Assembly: GCA_030180135.1 (NCBI GenBank)
Contig: CM058239.1
Span: forward strand, 75,337,823-75,401,822
Direction of reading: 5' to 3'
DNA: 64,000 nucleotides
DNA from: Orychophragmus violaceus
Taxonomy: Eukaryota; Streptophyta; Magnoliopsida; Brassicales; Brassicaceae
Shown here piece after piece: positions 30,712 to 42,194 of the stretch. Every line of letters starts with the position of its first letter. The first letter of the stretch is position 1. The notes beneath the pieces are model-generated. The model made no database searches and was not told the DNA's origin. It saw only the letters and a program-made list of their open reading frames with translations. Position numbers and translations under genes: made by a program.

Positions 30712-31382
30712 TACCCTCTCTCTTGAAGAAGATTCGACCTCGAATCTGCATAACCTGCACCAATAGAAAGCAAGTCAGCCTTCATGCGGTTTCGTGAGTT
30801 CATGGCCTTACCTTGAGGAATTGGTGGACGGCTGGTGCAATGGCTTTCCATGCGTGTTCTGTTGGGTTGGGAACTCAGTATCACGCCTTTGTCTTGGCCT
30901 GGGTTCCATGGGAAACTCTCTGGGTCGTGATCTCCATTGGCTTTAGTCGGATCAATCTTTGGGTCGGCCGGTGCCTTTATTTTCTCGCCTCCGGTCCGTT
31001 GGTTCGTGCGGTCCATCGGGCCCTTGTTCATTCTTGCGCCCTGTTCAAAACCTTTGACCAATTCAAAGTGTAATAAAACAGTGTTTGATTCTTTATAATC
31101 AGATAGAAGAGAATTGGGTTGGGATACTTGAACTTTGGTCGAGGCGGTCGAGGGCCGTGGTCGAGAAATGGGCGAGCGTGGCACTTCTTTCTGGTTCGCC
31201 TCTTTGGTTCCAATAACTAGTTGTGGTGTCAAATCATGTTCTGATTTCTGACTAACACTCCCAGTTTGGTTTGGATCGTTTTCTTCATTGGTTTTAGTCG
31301 GATCACTTTCTCGTTCGACCGGTTCCTTCGGTTTCTCGGTCTCACCTCCGGTCTGTTGACTTGTGCAGTCCATTGGACCCAC
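30360..31382 (-). CDS. TG3 post-gag protein extending into the LTR
   Basis: A 340-residue open frame that starts after a TAG at about 31397 and runs into the first 350 bp of the LTR, as in TG2. It holds a duplicated block: GPMDCTSQQTGGE...DPTKTNEENDP and GPMDRTNQRTGGE...DPTKANGDHDP, each preceded by a motif of the MHLSL type (LMHLGLIKSVD before the stop, LLHFELVKGFEQG within). MKADLLSIGAGYADSR corresponds to the TG2 protein. No known domain. It may be expressed only as a Gag fusion in an intact relative. Confidence 0.5.
   Translation of the reverse strand: MGPMDCTSQQTGGETEKPKEPVERESDPTKTNEENDPNQTGSVSQKSEHDLTPQLVIGTKEANQKEVPRSPISRPRPSTASTKVQVSQPNSLLSDYKESNTVLLHFELVKGFEQGARMNKGPMDRTNQRTGGEKIKAPADPKIDPTKANGDHDPESFPWNPGQDKGVILSSQPNRTRMESHCTSRPPIPQGKAMNSRNRMKADLLSIGAGYADSRSNLLQERGYDEDIGSSRPDPDELYVPASTSRLTELSPTPQNVPEEVQKAIASYARQYDVISGIHKPTACFRSDDRSRTQLERSHLETVDNRPPGALTVSWKMYIGEMIQANHARPDIHHKVFHLE
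30712..30727 (-). other. TG3 polypurine tract
   Basis: Element strand TTCAAGAGAGAGGGTA directly before the LTR. Confidence 0.8.
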
Positions 31383-31559
31383 TATCTTTCCTGCATCCTA
31401 ATCAACACTTTTGATTAATCCCAAGTGCATTAAGATAATTTTTGATTTATTATAATCAGATGAAAAGGATTTGGGTTGGGACACTTTAACCTTTGGTCGA
31501 GGCGGTTCGAGCATCGGGACTTTGGTCGAGGCGGTCGAATGGCGTGGACGGCCCTGGGT

Positions 31560-31915
31560 CTTTAGTCTTATTATGACATACTGCTCATATACTAACCATT
31601 TCAGCTCCTTCCACGTCCTTGACGGTTCCTTCAGTTGTCTCCGTATCTTCTCCTCGAGCTGCCACCAAGCATAGGCGTCTCCGGTCAGGGTTTGATCGCA
31701 TACACGGCATGTTCGTTCCTAGGGATGTTGTAATCCCAAAAGTAATCTTCTAGGTCGTCTTTCCACTGATAGTAGTCTTCCTTACCTGAGAAAGATATTA
31801 GCTGTGAGTCTAAGACACAAAAATTATTTTGAAATTTACTGGGTTTTGATTGTCTTAGTCTGTAGGATTGATGGGGCCGGTATTGGTCAGGTGGCTCGGG
31901 ATCCATTTCGTTCAC
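31560..31915 (-). pseudogene. TG3 Gag remnant
   Basis: 31685-31915 encodes the gag start (EPPDQYRPHQSYR, YYQWKDDLEDYFWDYNIPRNE). After a frameshift near 31690 the neighbouring frame continues with LTGDAYAWWQLEEKIRR and RTWKELKWLVYEQY, the capsid pattern of TG1. Both zinc knuckles are absent, so the element has lost most of gag. Confidence 0.7.
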
Positions 31916-32658
31916 AGCAGGGTCTTCTCCCCAGTGGTACGGGTTGTGACCACGATCTGGTCGACCTTGCTTTATTCGACCATGTCGAGATGGGTCGGGC
32001 GGTCGCTCAAGACGGTCGAGTCGAGCTCCGATCGTCTAAATTGCAGCTAGGAGCTGAGTGAATTTGGTCGGGCCGCCTTGTTGGGCCTGTCCTTCGTCCA
32101 TGGCCTCTGCACACTTAGCAAACGGTCAAACGCAACAAGGAAGATAGAACAGGAAAAAAAAGAAACAAAGACAATCTATTTTTTTTTATAAAATAGGCAA
32201 ATGCAAAATATGGAAACTACTAAACCGATTTCAGAAATGGAAATGTTCACTTAAATTGAACCAGCCATTGATTCTCAACCAATTTTGGTTTAATTAAAAC
32301 CCTAGGCTATATGCTAACACAAGATCAGCCGTCAACAAACCTTAAGCTATTTTTTTTTAACTTAACAACCTATCACAAAAGAAATTGGCCGAGAACACTT
32401 AAAGCAAAACTAAACAAAATGTTCCCTTTGAATTTCAGTTCTTATGCGAAGGAGAATAACAAACAAAACGAACCAATAATTATCCTAGCTGATATTATAG
32501 CATACACAAGGATACTGGCCGATAATGCTAGCAACCTATTTCTTTTTTTTTTTTGATTTTATGAGAAAGCAAAGAACAAACTAAATAACAACAAAACAAA
32601 AAAAAGAAAAAAAAGCAAGAGATTCAGAGATGACCGGATTGGTTTTCAGGAGCGTTTA
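31916..32658 (-). other. TG3 leader
   Basis: No gene. It contains oligo-T and oligo-A tracts, with palindromic GGTCGA words near 31960-32030. Short frames lack recognisable products. Confidence 0.55.
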
Positions 32659-32670
32659 GCTCTGATACCA
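32659..32670 (-). other. TG3 primer binding site
   Basis: TGGTATCAGAGC on the element strand, as in TG1 and TG2. Confidence 0.9.
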
Positions 32671-32672
32671 GA

Positions 32673-34064
32673 TGATGTGAGATCGGAGGCGGGTGGTCGA
32701 GTGGTCGAGAGGGATCGATCGACGCGATGGGGAATCGATCGATACCGGGTGGACGATGGGACGAGGAAGCTGGCCGAAGGCGCTCTCTTCCTGGTCAGTG
32801 GGTGATTAGATGGACGTGTGAGGCTTAGGACAAGAACAAGAGTAACTTGAGTAACACAAACAAGCAAGCTAAAGCAACAAGAGATTTCGAATCCAAGGGG
32901 AAGCCGCGCAAGGACGAAGAAATCGATACAACCTCTAGGGTTTCTTTTTTTGCTAAAACTTACCTGAGTTTATTGAAAACAAAGAGTGGCTTTAAATAGC
33001 CAAAGTAATAGGGTTACAAGACTTAATAATGGGCCATAAAGAGGTCTGGTCGAAATTATTAAAAATAAAATGCAAGGAAGAAGGTTGGACGGGCCAGATT
33101 ATCCTTCTCTTGAAGCGGGCCTTGGTTTACCTCATTAAAAACCTTAGTGGGAAAACCCAATTGGGACAAAACCACACTTAAGGGAAAAAGAGTATAAACC
33201 AATGCCCAAGGAGATGTTGCTCGTACTCCTGGTCGCCATACATAAGTCTGAAGCCCACTAAGTCCGTGAGCTCCCAAATAAGGCAGGTCCAGCAACCTTC
33301 GGATTTGATCTTGCATATCTTCTTGGTCCGAGCTGGTATTGGTGTGATTCCAACTCTCATGCATTCCTTGATGAATCAAGAATCCATAAAAAGTTCCTTT
33401 ACTCCTTGATTCATCCTGGTTCATTCTGAGCACTCCAAAATGTGAAAGTCGGTATTTATCGCGTTCCCTGAAAATCATCTGTTTTGAAACGGACATAACT
33501 TCTTCATAGAAGATGGTCTTGAGGTGATTCAACTTCGTGCAGATTCCTTGATGAGTCAGGTTTCTATAACAGGTTGAGTTGCAGCTTGATTCCTCTTTGT
33601 CCATTCGCAATCCTCTCTTGAATGTACCTATATCCGCGGCCAGGGCTAACTGGACAGCTTCTAGACATCCTCCTAGTTGATCTCGAACCCAACCTGATTC
33701 CTTCTGACCAAACTCTTCCAAATGGAATACTTTATGATGAATATCAGGCCTGGCATGATTGGCTTGAATCATCTCTCCTATGGACATCTTCCAGGACACG
33801 GTTAGGGCTTCAGGAGGTCGGTTGTCGACCGTCTCCAAATGAGATCGTTCCAATTGGGTTCTGGAACGATCATCACTCATGAAACATGCTGTTGGCTTAT
33901 GAATTCCTGATATCACGTCATCTTGTCTGGCATAACTTGCTATGGCCTTCTGAACCTCCTCAGGTACGTTCTGCGGGGTCGGGGATAGCTCGGTCAGCCT
34001 CCTGGTCGAGGTTGGTACGTACAGCTCGTCCGGGTCGGGTCTGGAGGATCCGATGTCCTCATCA
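32673..34064 (-). repeat. TG3 5' LTR
   Basis: A 1392-bp partner of 29321-30711, with CGATCG cores at 32716 and 32736. The frame from AthB gag runs straight into it, making a chimeric open frame at 33059-34219 that has no biological meaning beyond the insertion. Confidence 0.9.
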
Positions 34065-34696
34065 CAAGTAGTCAGAGTCCCAGGTGGAATCTGCTTCAGC
34101 CAATTAGCCGCTTCTCCTCCAAGAGAGTGAGGAAAAAGCTTGCAGTGTAAGTAGTCATAGCTTACTCCATTATGCTTCATCCCGGTGACTAAGGACTCAA
34201 AGTTATCTATGTGATCCATAGGATGCTCATGTGGGAGTCCATGAAAAAGGTGCTATCCCACAAGCGTGTAGTAGGAAGTCTTCAGCTCAAACTCATTCCT
34301 CTCAAAAGCAGGACGTACCATCGCAGACCTGTTAGCGTAGAATTCATCAGGTCTGTTATAGTTAGCAAGAGTCCTCCCAGCTGAAGGATTAGGTGGCGGA
34401 ATTGGCTGCTGATTGGGCTGTCCATTAGCTCCAGGATTCACAATCCGCCTCTCAGCTTGAGGCTGCTCAATTACATTCCCATCAGCATCAATCCTATGCC
34501 CCTGATCATTGTACGGATTGTTTTGCAGATCTCTCAGAACACCTTCAGCATCCCTAGTCAACACAACAACATTCGGATTCATCATCTTTACAGATTTCTG
34601 AGCCTTCATGATTGTTCTCTCAAGTTTAGAAAGCTCCTCAAGTCTGAGGTTCAAAAGCTCTTCGTGTGGGTTGCTTCGGGTGTGACGATTGGGCAT
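34065..34696 (-). pseudogene. AthB Gag N-terminal half
   Basis: Starts MPNRHTRSNPHEELLN (34696). It contains NPYNDQGHRIDADGNVI and RPAFERNEFELKTSYYTLV, a stop at 34253, then in another frame HIDNFESLVTGMKHNGVSY and LFPHSLGGEAANWLKQIPPG up to the TG3 insertion. This is the Athila-type gag capsid start. Confidence 0.8.
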
Positions 34697-34881
34697 CCAC
34701 TAAAATCAGGCTGCTTCTGCGAAGAGTGTCGATTGACGCTGTCTTGATGTCGATCGACACTAAGTCCTCTCTCTCGCTGTTTCCTGCAGAAACAAAAAAA
34801 CGCAAAAAAGAGATGAGTACTAAAGAAAAGAAAACACTTAGTCTAAATTCTAGTACAAAATCTATCGGCGAACTCAAAGAG

Positions 34882-34899
34882 TCCCCGGAACCGGCGCCA
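34882..34899 (-). other. AthB primer binding site (tRNA-Asp type)
   Basis: Element strand TGGCGCCGGTTCCGGGGA, six bases from the LTR. It matches the tRNA-Asp complement at all but two central bases. Confidence 0.88.
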
Positions 34900-34905
34900 A
34901 AAACT

Positions 34906-36081
34906 TGATAGGTCAAATCTTAATCCTTATTCTAACTGCAAGTGCACAGTGTCGAACGATGTAGTATCTAAGGTATCGAATTCACCGAGACTCAAGTTTC
35001 ACGCGATATATTATATGTAGTCGAATTAAGCTAAGCAAGACAGATGAAAGCAGTAAACAAAGCAAGTAAGCAAACGGTGTGGGATCAATAAACGAAGGCG
35101 CTAGACTTAGGGAAGTTCTCAGGAAATCAAGAACACAGATCAACCAATCAAGCAGGATTCAGATATCAATGTTCTAGAACTAGAATCACAATAATATAAC
35201 AAACCAACTCTCGCTGTGAATTCTAACTATGTCTAACAACCTAGAAGACCAAATCTCTTTGCGAATTCTAGAGTTCTAAACATGCATTTAATTCAGGTTC
35301 TTTTGTTCACAAATTCCCTAAGCCAAATCTCTTTGCAAATAGGTAATTTGCTTAGATAGTTTTTTTTTCTAATCAATTAACCAACTCTCACTGCGCTAAT
35401 AAATCTGATGTCAATAATCCAATTAGCTAATTCCGATTATGCATTAAGAACAACCTAGATGAAGAACTAGATGCTTTGAATCCAATTAATCAATCAATCT
35501 ATAATTCCATGAATTCCCTAATGAGAATCCCTAAATCTAACAAGAAAACTACTCGGACATGGCAATCATAACAATAGACATAATCAAAGTAGAAATCACA
35601 TAACACCAAAAGAATAAGAACATGGGTTCAAAATATCTTCTCTCGAGTACAAGACCAGCCCCAAAATCTCCTAATCTTTCTTGGAATAAAGCTTAGAACA
35701 AAACTTGAATGAAACTTCTCTAACAAGTGGCTGTAAGACCTAATAAATATCTTAAACACGTTTTCAGGTCGAATTAGAAATAATAGAAACTTCTGGGCTT
35801 CTGTGTAAATCTTCAAGACTTGTCTGAAAGACTGAAACGCCGCGTACAGTCTGCTATCGAACACGGTGTCGACCGACACTAGATTAGTGTCGGTCGACAC
35901 CAACACCAACAATCGGCTCCAAAGTCTTCTTCACGTACAAGTGCTCCCAAAATGCTCCAAAATCTCCAATTAACTCCAAACTTATGGAAACTTATAAAAG
36001 ACTCCTCCAGAATACAAGGTTAAAGACTCAATATATACACTTATATCATGGTTGAAAACCTATAAAAACCATGATATATCA
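34906..36081 (-). repeat. AthB 5' LTR
   Basis: TGATAGGTCAAATC...TGATATATCA, 1176 bp, with a palindrome pair at 35866-35879 and 35887-35900. TSD CTGAC follows. Confidence 0.93.
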
Positions 36082-36661
36082 CTGACCCAACCGAATGGGT
36101 TATAAGAGCAATATGGGTTCATGGCTGCGGGCTAGGTGGCGTGTTAAGACCTGGTCGATACAAAGATAATGGACGGCCACACACTTTATGGCTTGACCGC
36201 AATGCTGATAGCAAGCGGCCATGACCGTTATTGCAGGACTGGATATATTTTGAAGAAATCTTGTTCAGTTCTGGGCTGGCAGGCAATGGGCTAGCTGGAC
36301 CGTTTTGGCTCGACCACAATGGTGATAACGGGCGGCCACACCCGTTATGTCTGGACTGCAGAAGTGATAACTGGCGGCCACACCCGTTATGGTTGGGCCA
36401 CAATACCTTCTGGCCAATTTTGGATCTTGAACTTCAGGATTTCCAATGACTTCTCATGGATCATTGCTTATCTTCATAACTTCACAGACTCCTTCGAAGC
36501 TCCATAATCACCTAAATTACTACAAAAAGAACAAAAACAGGCAAAATTATATCCTAAACACATTGATTCCTAAAGTGAATAAAACTTCGAGAAATACTAT
36601 AAAAATGCATGTAAGAGACACAAAAATATACAAGAATGCAACCTAAAACATGTACCTATCA
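36082..36661 (-). repeat. AthC LTR, second part, with GC-rich repeats
   Basis: The continuation of the old LTR interrupted by AthB. Near 36120-36410 it contains four imperfect copies of a GGCGGCCACACCCGTTATGG-like unit (around 36172, 36212, 36334, 36374). It ends ATGTACCTATCA at 36661, followed by a polypurine-like ATTTCCCCC (36662-36670). Confidence 0.5.
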
Positions 36662-36759
36662 ATTTCCCCCAAGATTTGCATCTTGCTTGTCCGCAAGCAA
36701 CAAACAAAGATAAGATGAGAGAAAGGTTTTAACGTGGGAGCTCAAATCCAAAAGCATCA
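36662..36759 (-). other. AthC polypurine tract and internal stub
   Basis: The element strand shows CTTGGGGGAAAT and the Athila-type TTGCTTGTCCGCAAGCAA block on the plus strand. It is cut by AthD after 98 bases. Confidence 0.5.
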
Positions 36760-37935
36760 TGATAGGTGTAGTTTTATCCCTATTCTACTGCAAGTGCACA
36801 GTTAATGCAATCGTAGTATATAAGGTATCAAATCCCACAAGGACTCTCAGTAACACAATAGATTATTAGTAGTTCAGATTTAATCAAGCGAAACAGGTGT
36901 GAAAACAGTAAACGAAATAGCAAGGCAAATCAAGTGAGTTTGTAAGCAAGAGGGCGAAGCGTTAGGTTTCAGGAGTTCTCAGGAAATCGGGAACGCAATC
37001 AATCAATCTATCTAGATCTAATCAATAACTGTTCTAGAACTCAAACACGGATATAGAATTAACCAAATTCCTTTGCGATAATCCTCTAAGTCTAAGTGCA
37101 GCAAACCAAACTTTCGTTTGAGAGAACTAACAGATTAAACCAGCTTTAATCTCAAGTTTGATATGTTCACAATTAACCTAAACCAAACTTTCGTTTGCGA
37201 GAAGTTTAATTGCTTATCTAGGTTCTTTCTAGTTAAATTAACCAACTTCCGCTGCATTAATCAACCTAACATCATAATTCTGATTAGCTACTTCAGATTA
37301 AGCATTAAGAACAACTTAGATAAAGAACTAGCAGATATAAATCCCTACAGATTAATTAAACTATAATTCTCTGAAATCCTTAATGAGAATCCTTCAACCT
37401 AACAGGTAAACTACTTAGACATATTCACCGAGACAGAAAATATCATAAGTAGAAAACCGAATATCATATAATCAAATAATCAATAGGGGTTCAAAATCAA
37501 GTCTCTTTCGAGAACAAAACCAGCCCCTAAAATCTCCTAAGAGAATAAAACTTAGTTATGAAGCATCGCCTAAACAATGGCTTAAAAACTCTATTTATAA
37601 CCTAAAACACGAATTGGGGCTTCTTTCTAAATATCAGGAACTTCTGGGCAAAACTGCAATTTCGTCATTCTTCATTAAACCGTCGTTTGGCCCATCTCGC
37701 TGGTGCAACGATCGATGCCATAAGTGTGACGATCGTTGCGGCTCTGAAATATCGACAGTGAAGTCTATCTCTCGGCCAAATACTCTAATTAGCTCCAGAA
37801 AGTGCCATAATCACCAAATATGCTCCAAATGTGCTTGTACCTAATAAACACCTGAAAAGACTCTAAAACATAGTAAAAGAATCGATAAATAACACATATA
37901 CCATGGTTAAAAATCCTAAAATCCATGGTATATCA
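36760..37935 (-). repeat. AthD 3' LTR
   Basis: TGATAGGTGTAG...GGTATATCA. Palindrome pair at 37705-37718 and 37726-37739. Confidence 0.95.
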
Positions 37936-37950
37936 ACTCCCCCACACTTA
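37936..37950 (-). other. AthD polypurine tract
   Basis: Element strand TAAGTGTGGGGGAGT before the LTR. Related copies lie at 38108-38120 (one base changed) and 38861-38873. Confidence 0.82.
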
Positions 37951-39296
37951 GCTCTTGCTTGTCCTCAAGCAAAACAAAGAACTAAATGTAGTCAAGAGGT
38001 TTGAAAACTTTCAGAAACTCTTTTCGTCATAGAAGCAACAACACTCAGATTCCCTTTAGTAAACCACTGCAAGAATCAATCACAGGATATCAAGACCAAC
38101 ATGTACTTCCCCTACACTTAGCAACTGTCCTAAGTAAACTCCACAATCACATTCAAGCATTCAAATTCTCCCTACTGACTTCTGCAAGTATTTAAGTGCG
38201 GTCTCACCTAAAGAGTATCGATCAAAGGGCACATGGATTCTCACCTTATCAGCTCTAGACCACCATACTATATTTCTCTAGTCCCTTTCTTCTCTTTCCC
38301 TTCCTTAACAACTGATTTTCCCACATTGGGTATCATTTTATTTTATTTTATCAGTGTTCTTCCCGTTATGGGGTGTACTTTGGACACATTCCATGGATCG
38401 CATAAGAGATAATAGTGTTTGCTACTATTCCCATGACCACTTCGGAGTTACCAACTCATCCTCAGTTTATTATCTTTTTTTTTTACTTTATGGAAGGGGA
38501 GAAGGGAACTAAATAGGATAGGTTGACAGGCTGTGTCAGAACTAACAGGGAATCCGACACAGAGTATACCAAGCCCTTAGGTGAGAAATCTAAGTCAGTA
38601 TTAAATTGAAGTCAGTAAAAGGATCCTCTGATACCTGAAGTGATGTGGGTGTTCCCAGTAGGTTGATCCGTGTCTGGGTTTTCTAATGGTCAGAGATAGA
38701 TCCTGCAACTTCATCCCAATGGTTACTTAAGTTCCTGCAAGTCTTGTAAATCTTCTCAGAAATTCACTGTTTCTTACTTAAACAATTTTGACTCAATAAA
38801 ACAAAAATTGAAAAATGGACTGACTCTTAAGAAAACAGAAAGATATAAGTCAGTAGCACCTCCCCCACACTTAAGACAATTTGTCCCCAGTAGTGTCAAG
38901 CGAAGGATTGGTATAAAATAACTAAAAATTGTTAATGGTTTGTTTGAGTTCTGTCGTATTTTACCTCTGTCGCTGAGGCATCGATCGTTGCACTAAGTGC
39001 ATCGATCGTTGCTAGGTGATTTTTCGTTGAGTGTCGATCGTTGCACTTAGTGCAACGATCGATGCAATGCGTATATCAGATCAGTCGGCAAGTTAGCAGG
39101 TTAGTCCGTTGGAATCTATCAAATTTCGAATCCTGCAAGCTGGAAACACTGGAAACAGAGTTAAATCGAAGCAAATAATGCAGCATATCAAACATAACAT
39201 CCAAAAGCATCCTAAAAATCAAAAGGAAAAAGTGCAAAGAGAAATAAGAAAAGGATAAAAAGTACAGAACCGAAAGTCTGGAAATGGAGATCACTC
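37951..39296 (-). other. AthD 3' untranslated region
   Basis: No gene. It is parallel to the AthA and AthB regions. Palindrome pairs lie at 38978/38999 and 39031/39052. Confidence 0.7.
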
Positions 39297-40829
39297 TCAC
39301 TCGCTCACATCATCTATCCCACCATATCGCTCATCGTCACTGGCTGCCTCAGCTATGCGATCAGTACCGCTCGAAGAAGTAGGAGTCGGGGATCGTCGTC
39401 TGCGTCGAGAAGGTCCTGGAACGGGCTGGTGAACCTGTGGCTGTCTCCTGCAAGTGCAGCCTCGCATCCACTCCCAGATGGTCTTCCATATCCCATCACT
39501 ACGCTCTCTCCACTCAGCCTCAGACATACTACCGTAGGGCACTGTCATCTCAGGATAAGGACCCATATCAGCAGCAGGCGCAGGTGTAGAGGAGGATGAA
39601 GCTCTCGTAGAAGGCTCTCCCAGCGGATGAGCCATAGTAGGCACTGCGCGTCGAGCTCTGGCAGGAGGGCGGAAACTCAGAGCATCAATGGTATCAATCT
39701 GAGTCAACCTAGCAACAGGAAGATCAATACCATACTGTGTATCCTCAGGGTCGAAGTAAACCCACACTCGCCCCTCCTTCAGCCACGTAGCACTCTGCAA
39801 GTGACTGAGATCCAGGAACTCTCTCTCAGTAACGCACTCTGTATCCCCCATAGGTATCCTGCAGTGTCTGAAGATAGGAGTAAGAAGACTCCCTACTGTC
39901 TCCTTGCGCACACCGTCATAAGGCTTCTTCTGCAGCTCGCAAAGATGATGGGCAAATAAGGCTCCCAGGTTGACTTTCTTAGCTGGGTCTCTCACATCGG
40001 TACCCCTGAACTGCTCCCTCAGTCCTCTGAATAGAATCTCCAACTCGTTCTTGCGCATCTTGTTTGCCTCATGCTTGCACAACAGTGTGTGTCCCAAGAT
40101 ACGCAAGACATACCTGAGGGCCGGATGCCTGACCTGAATCACCGGTGTAGTCCGTGAGTGATACCGTCCACCACCAATGTACTGCCAAAACTGTGCAGCC
40201 TCTGCTGGTTCCCATGGAAGGGACATATCTGTGCGTGGCTGCTCGGTGCTAAACCCATAGATCTTACAGATATCGAGAAGGGGCACTCGATACCTGGCGC
40301 CTAGGCACATGAAAGTAAAAGTGCCTCATTGAGCATTCCTGCTCTCCGGGTTCGGGTATACAACCCTGCATGTGGCAAGCAACTGTCTCACCAGGTCTGG
40401 GTATAGATCGTAAGGCTGCATCGGCATTGTCCCCAGACCAATGCCTCTGCACAGCTCCATAACCTGTCTGTCTATGCCGAGACCATGACAGGTCGAGTAA
40501 TCAGCAAACTTGGTTGGCGCTATCTCCATGCCACACCAACCGTTATACAGCAGTGTGTCGTACTCGTCCCAGTACTCGTGTAGCGGCCTCTCTGTGAAAT
40601 CAGTCGTAGTGAGCATCTTCTTGATACCCTTGCCCCAGTTGCGATCAGTCTGAATCCGAGCCTTATCTGCTCTTGGCCATGGTGGCCCAATGGTCGCGTG
40701 AACCAACTGATATGGCTCTGGAGGATCAGAATCCCTGTGTAGCCACTCTGGTGGCGGAATGTACTGTCGTGAGGCGCTTGCGGCTGTTGCTCTGCGCTTG
40801 CGGGGTTGATCCTGAGTTGCCATCTGCAA
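39297..40829 (-). pseudogene. ATHILA ORF-1 protein (env position)
   Basis: A frame of about 510 codons between protease region and 3' LTR, with one in-frame TGA at 40328-40326 splitting it into 167 and 337 residues. It matches what I know as the ATHILA ORF-1 family of Athila elements. It starts MQMATQDQPRKRRATAASASRQYIPPPEW. The middle has HEYWDEYDTLLYNGW, IYGFSTEQPRTDMSLPWEP, FWQYIGGGRYHSRTT and HPALRYVLRILGHTLL, and the C-terminus has a Ser/Pro/Arg-rich tail. The family occupies the place of env in Athila, but its function is not established and I see no convincing membrane segment or signal peptide. Except for the stop it is well preserved, unlike the rest of AthD. Confidence 0.82.
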
Positions 40830-41684
40830 AACAGAAATTTAAGCAAATTAGTCACGGCAAACTCTCTGTGAAATCGTCGTGCAACGACCGTTGCACTAAG
40901 GCAACCATCGTTGCAAGGCGATTTCGTGTACTCGAACATTTCCCCAGAATCGTCGAGCAATGACCGTTGCACAAGTGCAACGATCGTTGCTGGGCGATTA
41001 TGGCCGCAATCAACAGTCAATAAAATCGTTCCAAAATCGTGAAATCAATCGCAAAATCGACAACAATCCATCACTAAACAACCTAAAGCATAATCATTTC
41101 AACATGCATTCATCAATTTTGATCCAAAATTCCCAATTTCTAAAACCCTAAAAGTGAAATCCGAAAATCATCAAATAGAAGTGCATTACCTTGATTTCGT
41201 GAGAAATGGGTAGGAGAAATAGATTGGGGATGTAAAAATAAGTGAAATAGTGCTTTGAATCAAAGAAATCGATGAAGAAATGGTGATTGTGGTTTTGGCT
41301 ATCGGTGTTATCGGCGGCGAGAAATGGAGAAGAAAAAGGAGAAGAAGGGTTTAAGATAACTTACCTTGGTCGTGGGTGCAACGATCGTTGCATGACAGCA
41401 ACGATCGATGCTGGTTGAACCAGATCGGTTCCGGTTTAGTGCGACATACCTTAATTTTCGATTTAAACCAATTGCAACGACCGTTGCACAAGTGAGCAAC
41501 GATCGTCACACATCTCCAGACTTTGTGTTCTGTATCTAAAAACTAGCAAAAACAAATAAAAACGTGAAATCCTAAGAAAAACACCAAAAATGAAAAGGAA
41601 AAATAATTAAACCTAGCAGTGGGTTGCCTCCCACTCAGCGCTTGTTTTAAGTCATTAGCTTGACTTTTTGGAAAGAGGTCAGAC
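40830..41684 (-). other. AthD intergenic spacer between ORF-1 and protease
   Basis: No gene. It holds four palindrome pairs of the GCAACG(A/C)CGTTGC type (40881/40901, 40957/40977, 41378/41398, 41474/41496) and the conserved GGTTGCCTCCCACTC block (about 41622). The pol region that belongs here in autonomous Athila is absent. Confidence 0.7.
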
Positions 41685-42189
41685 TCATGGAGGTTTCAAC
41701 AGAGACTTTGAGTGTCTCTGTGAATGCCTTATCATCCATGGTGGTGTGTAAGCAGTAGCAGCATGATGTCGTCCAAGGAACGTAGGAAGGAATGTAGGGT
41801 GGGATCGACATTTGGGTGGTTTAAAGCTCTTTCCCGCATTCAAAACAGTCGAGTCGGGAGGTTTAAACTCAGAGGATTTATGCTTTACCTTTGGCAGAGA
41901 TTTAATGTTCGGAGCCTTCTGCTTATGAGTAGCCTTAGATTTTGAAGATGTTAGAGTAGGCTCCTGTGGAAGCACCATCTTCTTGTCAACCACTAATGTG
42001 CACTGAACAACATCTTTAGACCTTGCAGGAGCTTTGGGGAATGGTATTGGAGGTTTGTAAATTCTTTCCTTAGTAACTCCACGATGTATAAGTGAAACTG
42101 GTCCTTCACGTGGTGCAACGATCGGTGCATGTGTTGCAACGATCGACGCGGTTGTCTCAGCTCGCGTTTCAACTACAGTCTCAGGTCCA
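41685..42189 (-). pseudogene. AthD protease-region remnant with internal deletion
   Basis: The frame includes IVATHAPIVAPREG (palindrome pair 42115/42136), YKPPIPFPKAPARSK, then directly VVDKKMVLPQEPTLTSS and the basic tail ending RHSQRHSKSLLKPP. Compared with AthB, about 250 residues containing LPDPG, the CDLG active site and LGR.FLATGGA are missing between KAPARSK and VVDKKM. A protease cannot be made. The open frame appears to start inside the solo LTR, which is only coincidence. Confidence 0.78.
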
Positions 42190-42194
42190 TCAGC

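Larger units (their letters stand above)
29321..34064 (-). mobile_element. TG3: gag-only LTR retrotransposon in AthB gag
   Basis: A 4.7-kb minus-strand element with LTRs of about 1.39 kb, an initiator-Met primer site (32659-32670), a polypurine tract and a 1.96-kb internal region with a broken gag and a post-gag frame. Flanks are CAAGA (29316-29320) and CAAGT (34065-34069), an imperfect target duplication. It is related to TG1/TG2 by LTR ends, primer site, gag remnants and a shared post-gag segment, but is a separate subfamily. Confidence 0.88.
24497..36081 (-). mobile_element. AthB: Athila-like element without pol
   Basis: Minus-strand element with LTRs 24497-25668 and 34906-36081, a tRNA-Asp type primer site (34882-34899), a polypurine tract (25669-25683), a degenerate gag and protease, and no reverse transcriptase or integrase. 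Perfect target-site duplication CTGAC (24492-24496, 36082-36086). TG3 is inserted in its gag. Length without TG3 is about 6.8 kb. AthC is the target. Confidence 0.93.

Noticed and set aside
33059..34219. A 386-codon open frame across the TG3 5' LTR and AthB gag
   Set aside because: It joins AthB gag to LTR sequence at the insertion point. It is a by-product of nesting, not a gene.
40520..41020. 166-codon minus-strand frame overlapping ORF-1
   Set aside because: It is out of frame with the well-conserved ORF-1 and runs through palindrome pairs.
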